Below, piece by piece: positions 12,108-23,583 of a stretch of DNA of 64,000 nucleotides. Every line of letters starts with the position of its first letter. Within the stretch, counting starts at the first letter, position 1. Source of the DNA: Brachypodium distachyon (Eukaryota; Streptophyta; Magnoliopsida; Poales; Poaceae). The translations under genes and the position numbers were made by a program. Where the stretch lies: the NCBI RefSeq assembly GCF_000005505.3, contig NC_016135.3:10820613-10884612 (forward strand). Reading direction: 5' to 3'. The notes beneath the pieces are model-generated. The model was not told the origin of the DNA, made no database searches, and saw nothing but the letters and a program-made list of their open reading frames with translations.

Positions 12108-15100
12108 ATGAGCCAGAGTGAGTGGAGCTATCTCATCGGTTTTTCCCTTTGATTCTTGGTAGGCGATGCCGCGAGGCCTCCTACTTGCCTCCTGTTTTGG
12201 TGTGACCTGGGTAGGAGTAAACTTCTTCACCTTGGGTTTCTTGTTACGGTTGATGCAGCAGCAAGGTGGTGTTTTTTTTTTGTCTAGTTTGTGTAGAGGA
12301 TTTAACCCTGGATTGTTTATTTCACCTGGAAATCGATATCTTGGGCCCTTCTGTTGTCACGGGTGATTGATCAAATTTGGTGTGTAGGTGATCATTTTAA
12401 TCGGCTGGAACCATTTTTTTACAAGGTCTGTTTAAGCAAAGGAAAGGTGAATAGTTGCTCAAGATTGTCTGATCAGTTTGAATCAGCTTGCTTTCTATGG
12501 TCTGGGGGTTCAAATTCTTTAATATTTATTTAATTTTTTTGTATAACTGCAACTGATTGAATGTATCCTTTCGAAAAAAAAAAACTGATTGAATGTACAA
12601 CGCAAGCTTCTGGAAGCACCCCCACAAAAAAAAGGCTTCTTGAATATAGAAAATAATTTTAGCAGGTTTCGTCTTGATGTTAGGATTTCGCTCATCTTCT
12701 TGTTCACCCTATTACAGTGCAAAACAACCATTGTTTGGAGGAGAGAATGATTGATTGCTTCAACTCATGATAACTAAACGTTGGTTTTGCACCTTAATGT
12801 CAGGCTTATATAGTACAAAAACGATTAATACTTTATCTTCATTTAGTTCTTTCTCTGGTTGTAGGTTTCGACATCAACGTGCTTCTCAAAGAAGCGAGGA
12901 GCAGGTGGTTAAAGCCTTCTGAAGTCTACTATATCTTGCTGAATCATGAGAGGCTCCCAATCACCCATGAGCCACCAAATAAGCCACCCAGTATAGCGCA
13001 TCTCCTTAATTTTGAGAACTTTTCTTTTAGTTCTACGGTTCTACCTTTACGTGGGTACACTAACATTATCATTTATTCTCTAGGTGGTTCACTATTCCTT
13101 TATAATCGCCGTGTTAATCGGTTTTTCCGGAAAGATGGTTATGCATGGCGGAGGAAGAAGGACGGAAGAACTGTTGGGGAGGCTCACGAGCGATTGAAGG
13201 TTTGTTTCAGAAAGCTCAATAGTTTGACACTGTTCCAGTTATTTACTTGGTTTCAATAGTCTTGCTTACTGGCTTGTGAAAAACATCTATTTTGTGAAAA
13301 AAAATTAAACACAAAAGTATGCCAAAACTTTTTCGGTTGGCTCGGTGTGCATGCTCCTTGCAAGAAGTAGCAGTGGAACCGTAGAATATTGTGTCGCAAA
13401 TCAAATATCATGACTTGATCACATCAGCCACTCCTACTGAACATATGTACGGAATCACATATAGTTCTAAAATAGATATCGGTGGACAAGTTGTTTTCAT
13501 GTCCAGTGTTTGCTGCTCTATCAAGTGATACCTTGCAATTGGAAGAAGGAAACACGCACATGTCAAAATCATTTATTGGTATTCTTTTGTTTGGTATTTT
13601 ATAGGTGAAAGGTGAAATATCGTTATTTGGTGTCTGCAGATTTTGGAAGAGCCATCGCTCTAGACTAACTAATATGTGGTTTGAAGTTTAAACATCTAGC
13701 TTGTAAGATAACTTATACGGAGTATTTATAAGAGACTGCGCAACTGACACTGACAAGTCTTTCATCCACTCTCTTTTTTTGCGTGGAACAAGCGTAAATC
13801 TACTGACCATACAAACAATCTATCGGTCTTGCTTATACCAAGCCCTGTCTCTTTATTTGTTCTGTGTTATCGTAGCAATCCATTAGTACTAACAGGAATC
13901 TTTTGTAAGGTTAGCCTGATTTATTTTCTTTGATTAATGGATGATACAGATTGTTTTTTATCAAAACTTCATGAGTGAAGCACTAATCATCTTATATATG
14001 ACATTTTGCTATCATCACAGGTTGGAAATCTTGATGCTCTAAGTTGCTACTACGCTCATGGAGATGAAAATCCTTGTTTCCAGAGACGATGTTTCTGGAT
14101 GCTGGAACCGTAAGATCAACTTTGCCATTCAGCTAGCTCAAAATCTTCTTAAGAGTCAGTAAAAGAAAACTTCTGAGGACTTCTGTGAGATTGTGGATTA
14201 TCCCATTTATATATTTTTAAGTTATCATTAATTTGCAGTTGTGCTAAGATGCTGAGCGCTCCTTGCTACACGTTTGCTATCTTGAGCACTTTACAAACAT
14301 TTGCCTGTGCGAAACAGGGGTTGTTCGTAATATTTTGTTATAATACATCTTCTTCCTTTCTGCAGTGCATACGACCACATTGTGCTGGTACAATATAGAG
14401 AAGTAGCTGAGGTATGTGACTTGCTATCTCTGGAAGCAAGTATAGAGTGACATGGTTTCCTGTAAATATTTCTGGTGCTATTTGTGAAGATATAGCAACC
14501 AAACCATCTATTCCAAAAGACTGATCTGATAGGAATAGTAGATATGGTATGATCAACACCTCCCCTCACACCACGTGGGTGTGGGTAAATGATTGGGGGA
14601 AATGCGGGGACTGAGACTTGAACCCAAGACCTCAGGTCTGATACCATGTTAAGATGTAGCAACCAACCATCTATCCCAAAATACCGATATGATAAAAAGT
14701 GGAGATATACTGTTATGGAAAAAACATCTGGCCCGGAAATAAATACCGAGAAATTGACTGACTCAGCTAAAATAACCACACATAAAAAGGATATCACCAT
14801 TATCAGTTCATGTTCCAGTTGAAATGGTTACCATGTGTCAAACATGAATAGATGAATGTGTCATTTCAGGCCTCCCTGTTTTGTATATTTCAAGAATTCT
14901 TATTGACATGAATTCATGCCAGCATCCAGTTACACAATGTATCATTAAGAATGGTTAAACCTGACAATGCATCCGTAGTATGCAACCACTTGTAGCTGCA
15001 GTCTGCTCTTGTAATATTGCATGTAAGACACCAAATTACCAAAGTGGAAATTAAGTTTCTTTTTTCCATGATGGATCAGATCTGACCTTTTCCCAATTAT

Positions 15101-18100
15101 GGAGATATTCTTTCATGCTATTCTAAATTAAAAAAGAAGTTGAGCATGAACTGGGACTCAGATGAATTAGATTTGATTTCATGGACATGTATAATTAGTT
15201 AATTACAAGTGCTATGTATCCACTCCTTTATTCAACTACAAGGTGAATACATCGCATGAGTAAATGTGTGCTTGGAACTTTGTTTTGTCTCCAGGGAAGA
15301 AATTACTCAGCATCAGTGTCAAATGAATCAGCAGGATCTCTTTCAGCCTTGAGTTATCCAAATGACATATATGGAAAGCAATATCACAGCTCCACTTCTG
15401 GCTCTAGTGAGAGCAGTGAGTCCCGTCACAGCTATTCTAATTCTATAACTGAAGTAAGTTCTGGTTCTGCAAACAAAATGTACAACAATCATAGTGGCGT
15501 TCTACTAAGCATACCGGAGTTCGAGCAAACAACTGTGATAGGGGCACCAGAGCTTGGCCAGAGTAGTCTGGAACAGAGTTCTGAATTTTGCTTGACAAAT
15601 AAATCTGGGCTCAAGCAAGCTTTGAAGAAGATCGGTGAGCATTTAGGTTTGGCTGATAATGATGATGATGACTACATTTACATAAATCAATCGCAACCTT
15701 TGGACTTTGATACAAGTATTGAGGCTGCAGATAGACAGGGCCATCACACAAGCAACAGCCTAGGAAATGTTTCAGGTATTACTGCATTTCTTTAAAGCAA
15801 GATCCGTGAGAGCTAAAATTGCAGTACTATATGGAAACAGATAAAAAGAAATCAGAACATCTCTTCCACATGGCTTTGTGATTGGAAAATATTACTGACA
15901 TCTTAGTACTTATTAGTACTAGTTACTACCTCTGTCCGGGTTTATAAGGCCTGCGTTTGTTCCAAACAAAATATGTATTATATTGCACAAAAAGTGTATC
16001 ATTAGAATTGTAGTCAAATGAACTTTTGATTTTGAATGATAATTTTTTTTGTATAACTTATATTTTGTTAGTTAAATTGGTGATTTTGGAACACGCACAT
16101 GCCTTATAAACCCAGACGGTGGTAGTAGTTATGTGGCAGTGCCCACTTCTGACCTTACACACCATCACATTTTGAGGCGTCCAAACTCCAGACTAACTAA
16201 TTGATTATTTTTTATGTGTAAACTAAACCTAATTCTGCTGTTTCCTTACTCAGGTGAAAAGCAAGCAAATCAAATTCAAGCAGGAGAAACTCAAAATGGT
16301 GTTAGCAGGGGGATATTACCATCATGGGGTAATGTGCTGCAATCTAATTCAGTTTCTTCAGCTTCATCTGCGTACATGGTATGATTTCTATTATCCTTTC
16401 CGAAATGTGTAATTTCTTCTACGTAGAATAAGAGGGATGCATGTGGAATCATCTACTGTGATGGTCATTCAATTGCTCTTTAGGGGCGTTTAAGTTTAGG
16501 GCCTCATAGTTCTTGCATAAGTAAAAGAATACATAAAATGGAATGTGCAAATCATCTTGTTGGCTCCATGTCAACATTGTGTTCAGAACACACTTTACGA
16601 TGTCCAGAATAATAGCTCTTTTAGTATTTTAAGGAATGGCATGATTCTTTGTAAATTATGACCTTCATTGATTTATTTTTTTGCGGGATTCATTCAAGTG
16701 TATTTACACCTTGCATTTTTTACATGGGTATTGTGGTGTGCACTATCAGCAAAGTTCAGAATATCAGCCACCAGGAGGCCTAGACAGTAGTGATTTGCAG
16801 CTGCAACTTTCTGCTGCTACAAGATTTCTTTTAGGACCAGAAGACTCTATTGACTCACCATCTTATAATTGCATAGCAAGAGATGAAGGAATCAATGGCA
16901 TTGATACCCTTTCAGTTCATAACAGTAGTCTTCAAAGCTGTCTGAACCCAGATTGGCAAAGTTTAACACCTATAACACTCGAAAGCAATGCATGTGGCTC
17001 TGAAATATTCGAGCTGCTGTCGGACCATTGTCAGTTTGAACCCTCTTCTGGATTAGATACAAGACTAACCTTGACACAGAAGCAACAGTTCAACATTCAT
17101 GAGATCTCTCCAGAATGGGCATTCTGCTCTGAGGTCACCAAGGTACATCACAAACATTTAAGCTTCTTGCGTTTTAACACCAACTGTTCTCATTTCTATA
17201 TCATTTCCCTCACAATGCAGGTCATCATTACTGGAGATTTCTTGTGTGATCCGTCGAATTCGTGCTGGGGAGTAATGTTTGGTGACAATGAGGTGCCTGT
17301 TGAAATTGTTCAGCCAGGTGTTCTCCGCTGCCACACACCGCTACACAGCAGCGGAAAGCTCACACTCTGTATTACCAATGGGAATAGGGAAGTTTGCAGT
17401 GAAGTCAAGGACTTTGAGTTCCGTGCAAAGCCGACGGTTTCTAGTTTCAGAGATCTCACACAGTCATCTAGATCTATGAAGTCTAGTGAAGAGTTGTCAC
17501 TTCTTGCAAAGTTTGCAAGAATGCTTTTGTGTGAGAATGGATCATCTGCAGTTCTGGATGGTGATCCTCAGTCTACACAGCGTCCAAAACTTAACATGAA
17601 TGAGGAGCACTGGCAGCAGTTGATTGATGAACTCAATGTAGGATGTGAAAATCCACTAAGCATGGTTGATTGGATTATGGAGGAATTGCTTAAAAGTAAA
17701 TTACAACAGTGGTTATCATTGAAGCTCCAAGGAAATGACGGAACATGTTCTCTCTCCAAGCATGAGCAAGGTATTATACACTTAATCTCTGCACTTGGCT
17801 ATGAGTGGGCACTGTCTTCGGTTCTCAGTGCTGGTGTTGGCATAAATTTGCGTGATTCCAATGGATGGACTGCACTTCATTGGGCTGCTTATTTTGGAAG
17901 GTAATCAGAAATTATTTTTTATTGCTGGTGAATTCTATTCCGTTTGACTAACCAGAGAGTTATCCATAACGCTGAAACAAAATGTCTCCAAAACAATTCA
18001 TATGAACAAAAGATGTATCCTTATTGTTTGCTGAAGAACTATTTTTATTATCCAAAACTAAAAATGTTGGTGTTGTACTTGGGTACCCTCAGCTTCCATA

Positions 18101-19875
18101 CCATGAACTTGGTAACAAGTAATAGCCTTTTTTACCAGGAAATGATAACCAAATTCTGAACCTAGGTACCAAAAGAAGTCGAAGTGGTCAGTTTACATGC
18201 AAAGAAAATGTGTTTTTTTGGTATACAACATGTTTTGATTGGTTGATTAGTTGTGCACACAAAATGCAATACATCAGCATAGTTCTTGAAATGTCAGTAT
18301 ACTTTAACATCTTTTTCTCTCTTTTTGTGCTTCATATCTTTTCTCTCTGTTGAAGAACTAGCAACCGACCTTGTAAAACATTATCAGTAATAGTATGTCT
18401 ATTTTTATTGCAGGGAAAAGATGGTTGCAGCACTTCTTGCTGCTGGTGCATCAGCTCCAGCAGTCACCGATCCAACTGCACAAGATCCAGTGGGGAAAAC
18501 AGCAGCCTTCCTGGCTTCTAAACGGGGACACATGGGCCTTGCAGGCTATCTTTCAGAAGTGTCACTAACTAGCTATCTTTTATCACTGACTATAGAAGAG
18601 AGTGATATTTCAAAGGGATCTGCTGCAATTGAAGCAGAGAGAGCAGTAGAGAGCATATCTCAGCGGAGTGCCCAATTGCACGGAGGCACAGAAGATGAGC
18701 TCTCACTAAAGGACTCTTTGGCAGCCGTGAGAAATGCAGCTCAAGCAGCGGCACGAATTCAAAATGCCTTCCGTGCCTTTTCTTTCAGGAAGAGGCAACA
18801 CAAGGATGCTCGACTTAAGGATGAATATGGGATGACGCAAGAAGATATAGATGAACTTGCAGCTGCATCAAGGTTATACTACCAACATCATGTTTCAAAC
18901 GGTCAGTTTTCTGATAAAGCAGCTGTTTCAATTCAGAAGAAGTACAGAGGTTGGAAAGGGCGGAAAAATTTTCTCAACATGCGCAGAAATGTGGTTAAAA
19001 TACAGGTAAAGGAATTACTTAATATTTCATTTTAAATTATTCAATCTCAACTCAATGGTACATAATATCTGGCAAGTTGTCATGCACAGGATTAACCCTA
19101 CATACCTTCCTTTGTCAGGCCCATGTAAGAGGCCATCAAGTGAGAAAGAAATACAAGACTTTCGTAAGCACTGTTAGTGTGCTAGAGAAAGTAATACTAC
19201 GGTGGCGTAGGAAAGGACATGGCTTACGTGGCTTCCGAGCTGAGCAACCAGCGATGATTGCAGCCGAAGAGGAAGAAGAGGAAGATGACGATGACTTTGA
19301 TGATGATGATGATGAAGCAGTCAAGATCTTCCGTCGCCAAAAGGTTGATGAATCTGTCAAGGAGGCTGTGTCAAGAGTGCTGTCCATGGTAGAGTCTCCT
19401 GAAGCAAGGATGCAGTACCGTCGAATGCTTGAGGAGTTTCGCCAAGCAACTGTAAGTAGTTTATGGATATAGCCATTTAAGCAATTTTCCGATCATAAGC
19501 ATGTACCCGAGAAAAGTAAAGAGCGATTTACTTGAATATAAATGAAAAGACCGAGGCACTAATCTCTTAGAGGGGCCAAACACAAACATAGTGCAATCAT
19601 ACTCTCTGGTATGCAACGCGTGCAATACTAAATTGTTCGTTAGTGTCAATTTTAATATAAACGAGTTGTAACGAAAAGATCGATCACAGTGTGCTTACTG
19701 GATGAACTGCAACCATTTAGAGCTATGCAGCATTTTTGCTGTTTCTGCCCAAAATCAAATCTGTGCAGTATCTTAACAAGGTTGATTCTAAATGCAGATT
19801 GACACCGGTGCATCTGATGAGGCAACATCAAGACTTAATGATGACTTGCTAATGGGAATGGATTTCATGTTCTGA
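12108..19875 (+). CDS. CAMTA: Calmodulin-binding transcription activator (CAMTA4-like), 12 coding exons
   Basis: Coding exons: 12108-12117, 12865-12990, 13084-13199, 14021-14109, 14366-14411, 15295-15775, 16254-16378, 16750-17142, 17221-17900, 18414-19005, 19119-19451 and 19798-19875. They sum to 3069 nt, or 1022 aa. The start is a 10-nt coding exon giving MSQ plus the first base of Ser4. Order of domains: CG-1 DNA-binding domain (about 5-129, with RWLKPSEVYYIL and FRKDGYAWRRKKDG), a Ser/Asn-rich middle, TIG fold (about 463-535), ankyrin repeats (about 643-735), three IQ-like motifs (about 802-818, 858-878, 881-900), and a calmodulin-binding helix (VLEKVILRWRRKGHGLRGFR, about 905-925). A very acidic Glu/Asp run follows. 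CAMTAs bind CGCG-box promoters and link Ca2+/calmodulin signals to stress, cold and immunity genes in the nucleus. The N-terminus resembles the CAMTA4 group more than CAMTA1-3 or CAMTA5/6. Confidence 0.95.
12551..12597 (+). mobile_element. Micro-insertion with A-tail flanked by 15-bp duplication
   Basis: AACTGATTGAATGTA occurs twice (12551-12565 and 12583-12597). It is separated by only 17 bp, TCCTTTCGAAAAAAAAA. The insert looks like the last bases and poly(A) of a LINE. It lies in the first CAMTA intron. Confidence 0.6.
14483..14718 (-). mobile_element. TRIM-like miniature LTR element in a CAMTA intron
   Basis: Two diverged direct repeats of about 73 bp (14483-14555 and about 14647-14718) both start TGT.AAGAT.TAGCAACC. 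The first ends in CA. Directly abutting the right repeat is TCTGATACCA (14637-14646). Its complement TGGTATCAGA is the initiator-Met tRNA primer-binding site used by plant LTR elements. At the other repeat lies a purine tract AGGGGAGG on the - strand, fitting a polypurine tract. At about 236 bp this fits a terminal-repeat retrotransposon in miniature. The tRNA-like words alone could also suggest a SINE, but the paired repeats argue against that. Confidence 0.6.
15926..16125. mobile_element. Stowaway-type MITE in a CAMTA intron
   Basis: Inverted ends CTACCTCTGTCCGGGTTTAT and CTACCACCGTCTGGGTTTAT (right end complemented), with TA on both sides. Length 200 bp, in the intron after exon 6. Confidence 0.8.
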
Positions 19876-21618
19876 AAAAGCATGTGTCGTAAGGACCGTG
19901 TGCGGAGCTGCCCACAATGATTTGAAGTAACTATTAATTTGGTACAGTATAATGACCTGATAGAGTTCAGCATGTACAGTGTTTGCCTGATTACTGTAGG
20001 CTGATGATTCTGTGTAGTGTTCTTTTTCTTCGCGAGGAGGTTTTATGTAGTGTTGTCTGTTAAGCAGTACTGTGTTAGCTGGGAATGTCTAGTTCAGCAT
20101 ACAATGTCCTGCTGACATGTAAAAAAATCAGAAAATGCACAACATAATGAGACCCATAAACTATAAAACATAGTTATTGGGTTGCTTTCTAGAAATTATG
20201 CAGGAGTAGTTTATTAATTAGAGAGAGAACTTGGAGGAATTTTGACATGAGTTTTGAGCTCACGTTTGAGTTTTTTTTTATGTGGACGAATGATAAACAA
20301 TAACTCCTTTCACCAAACTATAGTGAGAAGACTGGTAAGAAAAGAAGTTATAGGATTCTAATTATCTGATACTCCGGTACAGATCATTTATTCCAGAAAA
20401 AGAAAACCTTTTTTCAAATTTCGTCATTGAATTCTTGTAAGAATTCACTTTTATCTTTGAATTTGGAAACAGTTTAACCTTAAAAACTACTGAATCTGTT
20501 TATTCAACTCCTTCGGCCTCATTCTATGCAGTTTAGAGTTACCACCAACTGTCAGGCTTTTACACAATAGCACCTTGCCATGCAAACAAAATAATAATTA
20601 AAATGATAATAAAAAAAGTGAAACGAGAGAAATGCAGAGAAAATTAAAGAAATCAAGCAAACGGAAAAATTACTAGAAATTTCAAATATGTTTTAGAAAA
20701 GTTATAATATACACTTGCATCATTAGGTCATGATGATGTGTGTTATTTCCTTCTACTGCATTCTATCCAATTTTTCATGAATACGATTGTTTTTACTAGA
20801 CGTTTACCCAATTAATTTATAATATTTCCTATTTCCCTAAAAAAATCAGAATTTCCGAGTTTTCCATATTTTTCTGCTTTTATTTGCCCTAATTTTGGAA
20901 GAAAAAAAAAGTCCTTGTTTTTCTATTTTTCCTGTTTCATTTTTTTCTAAATTCTTTGTCAACTGTGTCAGTTCAGAACTGCCTTGGATACTGTTGACTC
21001 GATAGAGCTCAAATGTTCAAGGTTGAAACGTCTATTTTCACAGGATTGAACGTCTGACTCTTTTTTCTTCTAAACAAGCACACGTGTTTAATTCATTTGA
21101 AAGGCCAAAGTGCTATAAGACCTCCCAACGAAACTCAGATTTTGCAAGGTATATGACAATCGTTCAGCATTTTGAATAACCACACAAGAATCTGCACTGC
21201 ATGTTTAGGAGCTAAATTTAATTTTCACAGAACAGGGTCCGTGGAACATTTGGGCAAAAATAACAGGAAAAAAGAGAGTTTACAACTTTACATGAGTCTT
21301 GGATTCAATGTCTGATCGTGCACTGGTAAAAGAGAAGCATATCCAGTCCAACATATGGTCCTATATCCAAACCCCTGCTTCTGTCCAAAATAAACCTTGC
21401 GTGTATATGCGTTACTAGCTATATTTAGCTAATCCGTATTTAGCACCTCACATTTTTAGCATCAGAAGAAAGCTGATCATTTTGTACTTAGCTACTGCAT
21501 TCCATCTTTTTCCCTTTAAAGAGTATCTCATCTGCTTTCCCTTTAAAAAAAGGCCAGCATATACAATTTCCCCTTAGCTCGCACCTTGTTGTGATCTCTT
21601 GGACTTAGCAGTTCCATC
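19876..21618. other. CAMTA 3' UTR, intergenic DNA and MED30 3' region
   Basis: The CAMTA 3' UTR probably runs to about 20120. It contains a 9-bp direct repeat TGTAGTGTT (20013-20021, 20046-20054) around a 24-bp insert with a CTTTTTCTTCGCG core, a weaker example of the micro-insertions. From 20120 to about 21560 the DNA is AT-rich with no gene. The last part should be 3' UTR of MED30 on -. Confidence 0.5.
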
Positions 21619-23583
21619 TCACGCTGAGCAAGGGCTCTGCCACATTGATATGTCCGATATTAGACCACGGAGTTGATCAATGAGTAGCTTTAGGTGCTTG
21701 TTTTTGCTTTCAATCTCCTGTAGTAGAATCTGAACGTTAGACAGGTTTTCATTGCCACAGAGTAGCATATGATATCACTAGGTTAAAAGAATGGATATAG
21801 AAGGTGTCATAAGTGTGCTTCCAACTTCTACAAAGAATGGATGAGACTACTATAGATGGTGATATTAATCAGGGGCACATAGGATTGGCTTATTGCGATT
21901 GCAGTAATTAATTAAAATGGTACCATTTAATTTTCTAGGAACCAACGGTGTGTGATATAACATCAAAACATACCTCGGTAAAAATAATAATTATATGAAT
22001 AAATAATGAAAATGGTGACAAATAAACAGCACAAGCATTTTTCAATCCAAAGAATACAGAATGAACATATTTATCATGAATCATATAGAATGAAAAATAC
22101 TATCCAAACACCGGCACAGGTAAAATAGCAGGGTTTAGGCCACCACAACCAAATCAAACAAAAAAGGACTCTGCTGGAAGATTTTTGATTTGTGGCTGGT
22201 GGCGGTATATTCTTTCTATTGAGATTTTTCCAATTCATTTTTTTGGGGGGGACATACTGTCTTGAGAATTTTAAAATTAATATGATCAGGGCAGTAGGGC
22301 ACATGCCATAGGCACTAAAACAGATATCTCATGTACAAAAACAATGTTAAATTGGGCTTGAACTGGCCGAGCCAGTACAAAGTACCAACTGGTTCCTGAC
22401 AAAATCCTGAATGTTGCATATAAGTAGCCTCTCACAGTATTACCTTTCTCAAAGCAGATGCACGCTCCTCCAATTGCTCAGTCTCAGCTTGATCGCCCTT
22501 GAATTCTGTTGATCCCAACTCCTGAAAACATTGCAACAACATTACAGAGCAGTAACAAGTGTGATCCCACAGATCATGGGCACTGAGTTTGAAGCAACTA
22601 TAAGCAGAAGAATGGATGCGATTAGATCAAGTTTTGCTAATGGTTCTAATAGCTAATGCAAGCTAGTTTTATCCGGGATAGCATAATGAGAACCAGTAAC
22701 TCAATAGCAATCCTACGGAAACGTGACAAAATGAGTTGCGCGAACATGCAAGTATCTTTATTTGCTTGCTTTCAAATGCATCTTGAAGTCCTAAGCGCAA
22801 GATCCTTGTCTCCTTGCTCTTAGGTGCATCTTGGACAACTCAAATGTGGCATCATTTTTCTGCCAACAATGTTTTTCTACTCCCTCGCTCGTAAATACAT
22901 GACTTCTCGAAAGCGTGCAATCAAACTTTTCTATTCTTACTATTGGTATGTATAGAAATATTTACCTTGGTAAGGTGAAAAAATTATAACAAATTTGTTA
23001 AAAAAATCACTTTTATATTACAAAATTTCATTTAAAAAATCACTAACATATAAGTAAAAAAGGTTGGAGACCGTGCAATGTATCAACTGTTCACGAACAA
23101 AGGGACTATTTAGGAATTATCTAGTGAGACAGACAAGAAAATGATTTTTCCACTAGTAGTCTTTAACAGACCCACATTTCCAGCACAGACATTACGAACG
23201 GATCATCCGGTCCATCAAGTTCTCACCTGAGCGCAGGGAGCCACGGCGGAGATGGACGCGCGCAGTGCAGCCACGGCGATCTTGTACCGGTGCCTCGCCT
23301 CGTCGAGCGACCCACCGGAGCCCGCTGCGCCTCCCCCCGCGGCGTCAGAAACGTCGGAGTCGGCGCAGTTGGGTGGAGGGGGAGCAGCCTGATGTTGGTG
23401 GGGGTGCTGGGAGCCGGCGGCGGCGGCAGCGGAGGCGGTGGCGGAGGAGGACCAGAGCACGGGGTTGCAGAGCTCGTCATTCATGGAGGAAAGGATCTGG
23501 AAAGCGGCGGCGATCGTATCCTCAAGGTGCTGCTGACCCTCCGCCGCCAGCTCCTGCCTCTGCCGCGCTGCCGGTGAGGCCAT
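21619..23583 (-). CDS. MED30: Mediator complex subunit 30 (MED30), 3 exons
   Basis: Exons on -: 23583-23227 (Met to CAQ), 22521-22444 and 21717-21619. The first two end at GT donors, and exons 2 and 3 follow AG acceptors. They sum to 534 nt, or 177 aa. The N-terminus has the plant MED30 pattern, with [18 protein letters not shown] followed by [16 protein letters not shown] Gly/Ala/Pro-rich linker follows, then helical coiled-coil segments ([32 protein letters not shown]) and a C-terminal end [14 protein letters not shown]30 is a metazoan/plant head-module subunit that links activators to RNA polymerase II. Length matches the family (about 180-190 aa). The small downstream exons are too short to be seen as open frames. 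Confidence 0.9.
22880..23106. mobile_element. Degenerate Stowaway-like MITE in MED30 intron 1
   Basis: Starts CTCCCTCGCTCGTAAATACA and ends in the near complement GTCCCTTTGTTCGTGAACA. TA flanks both sides (22878-22879, 23107-23108). About 227 bp. Confidence 0.6.

Noticed and set aside
14600..14660. tRNA-like words suggesting a tRNA gene or SINE
   Set aside because: No cloverleaf can be formed; the words fit a primer-binding site next to a terminal repeat.
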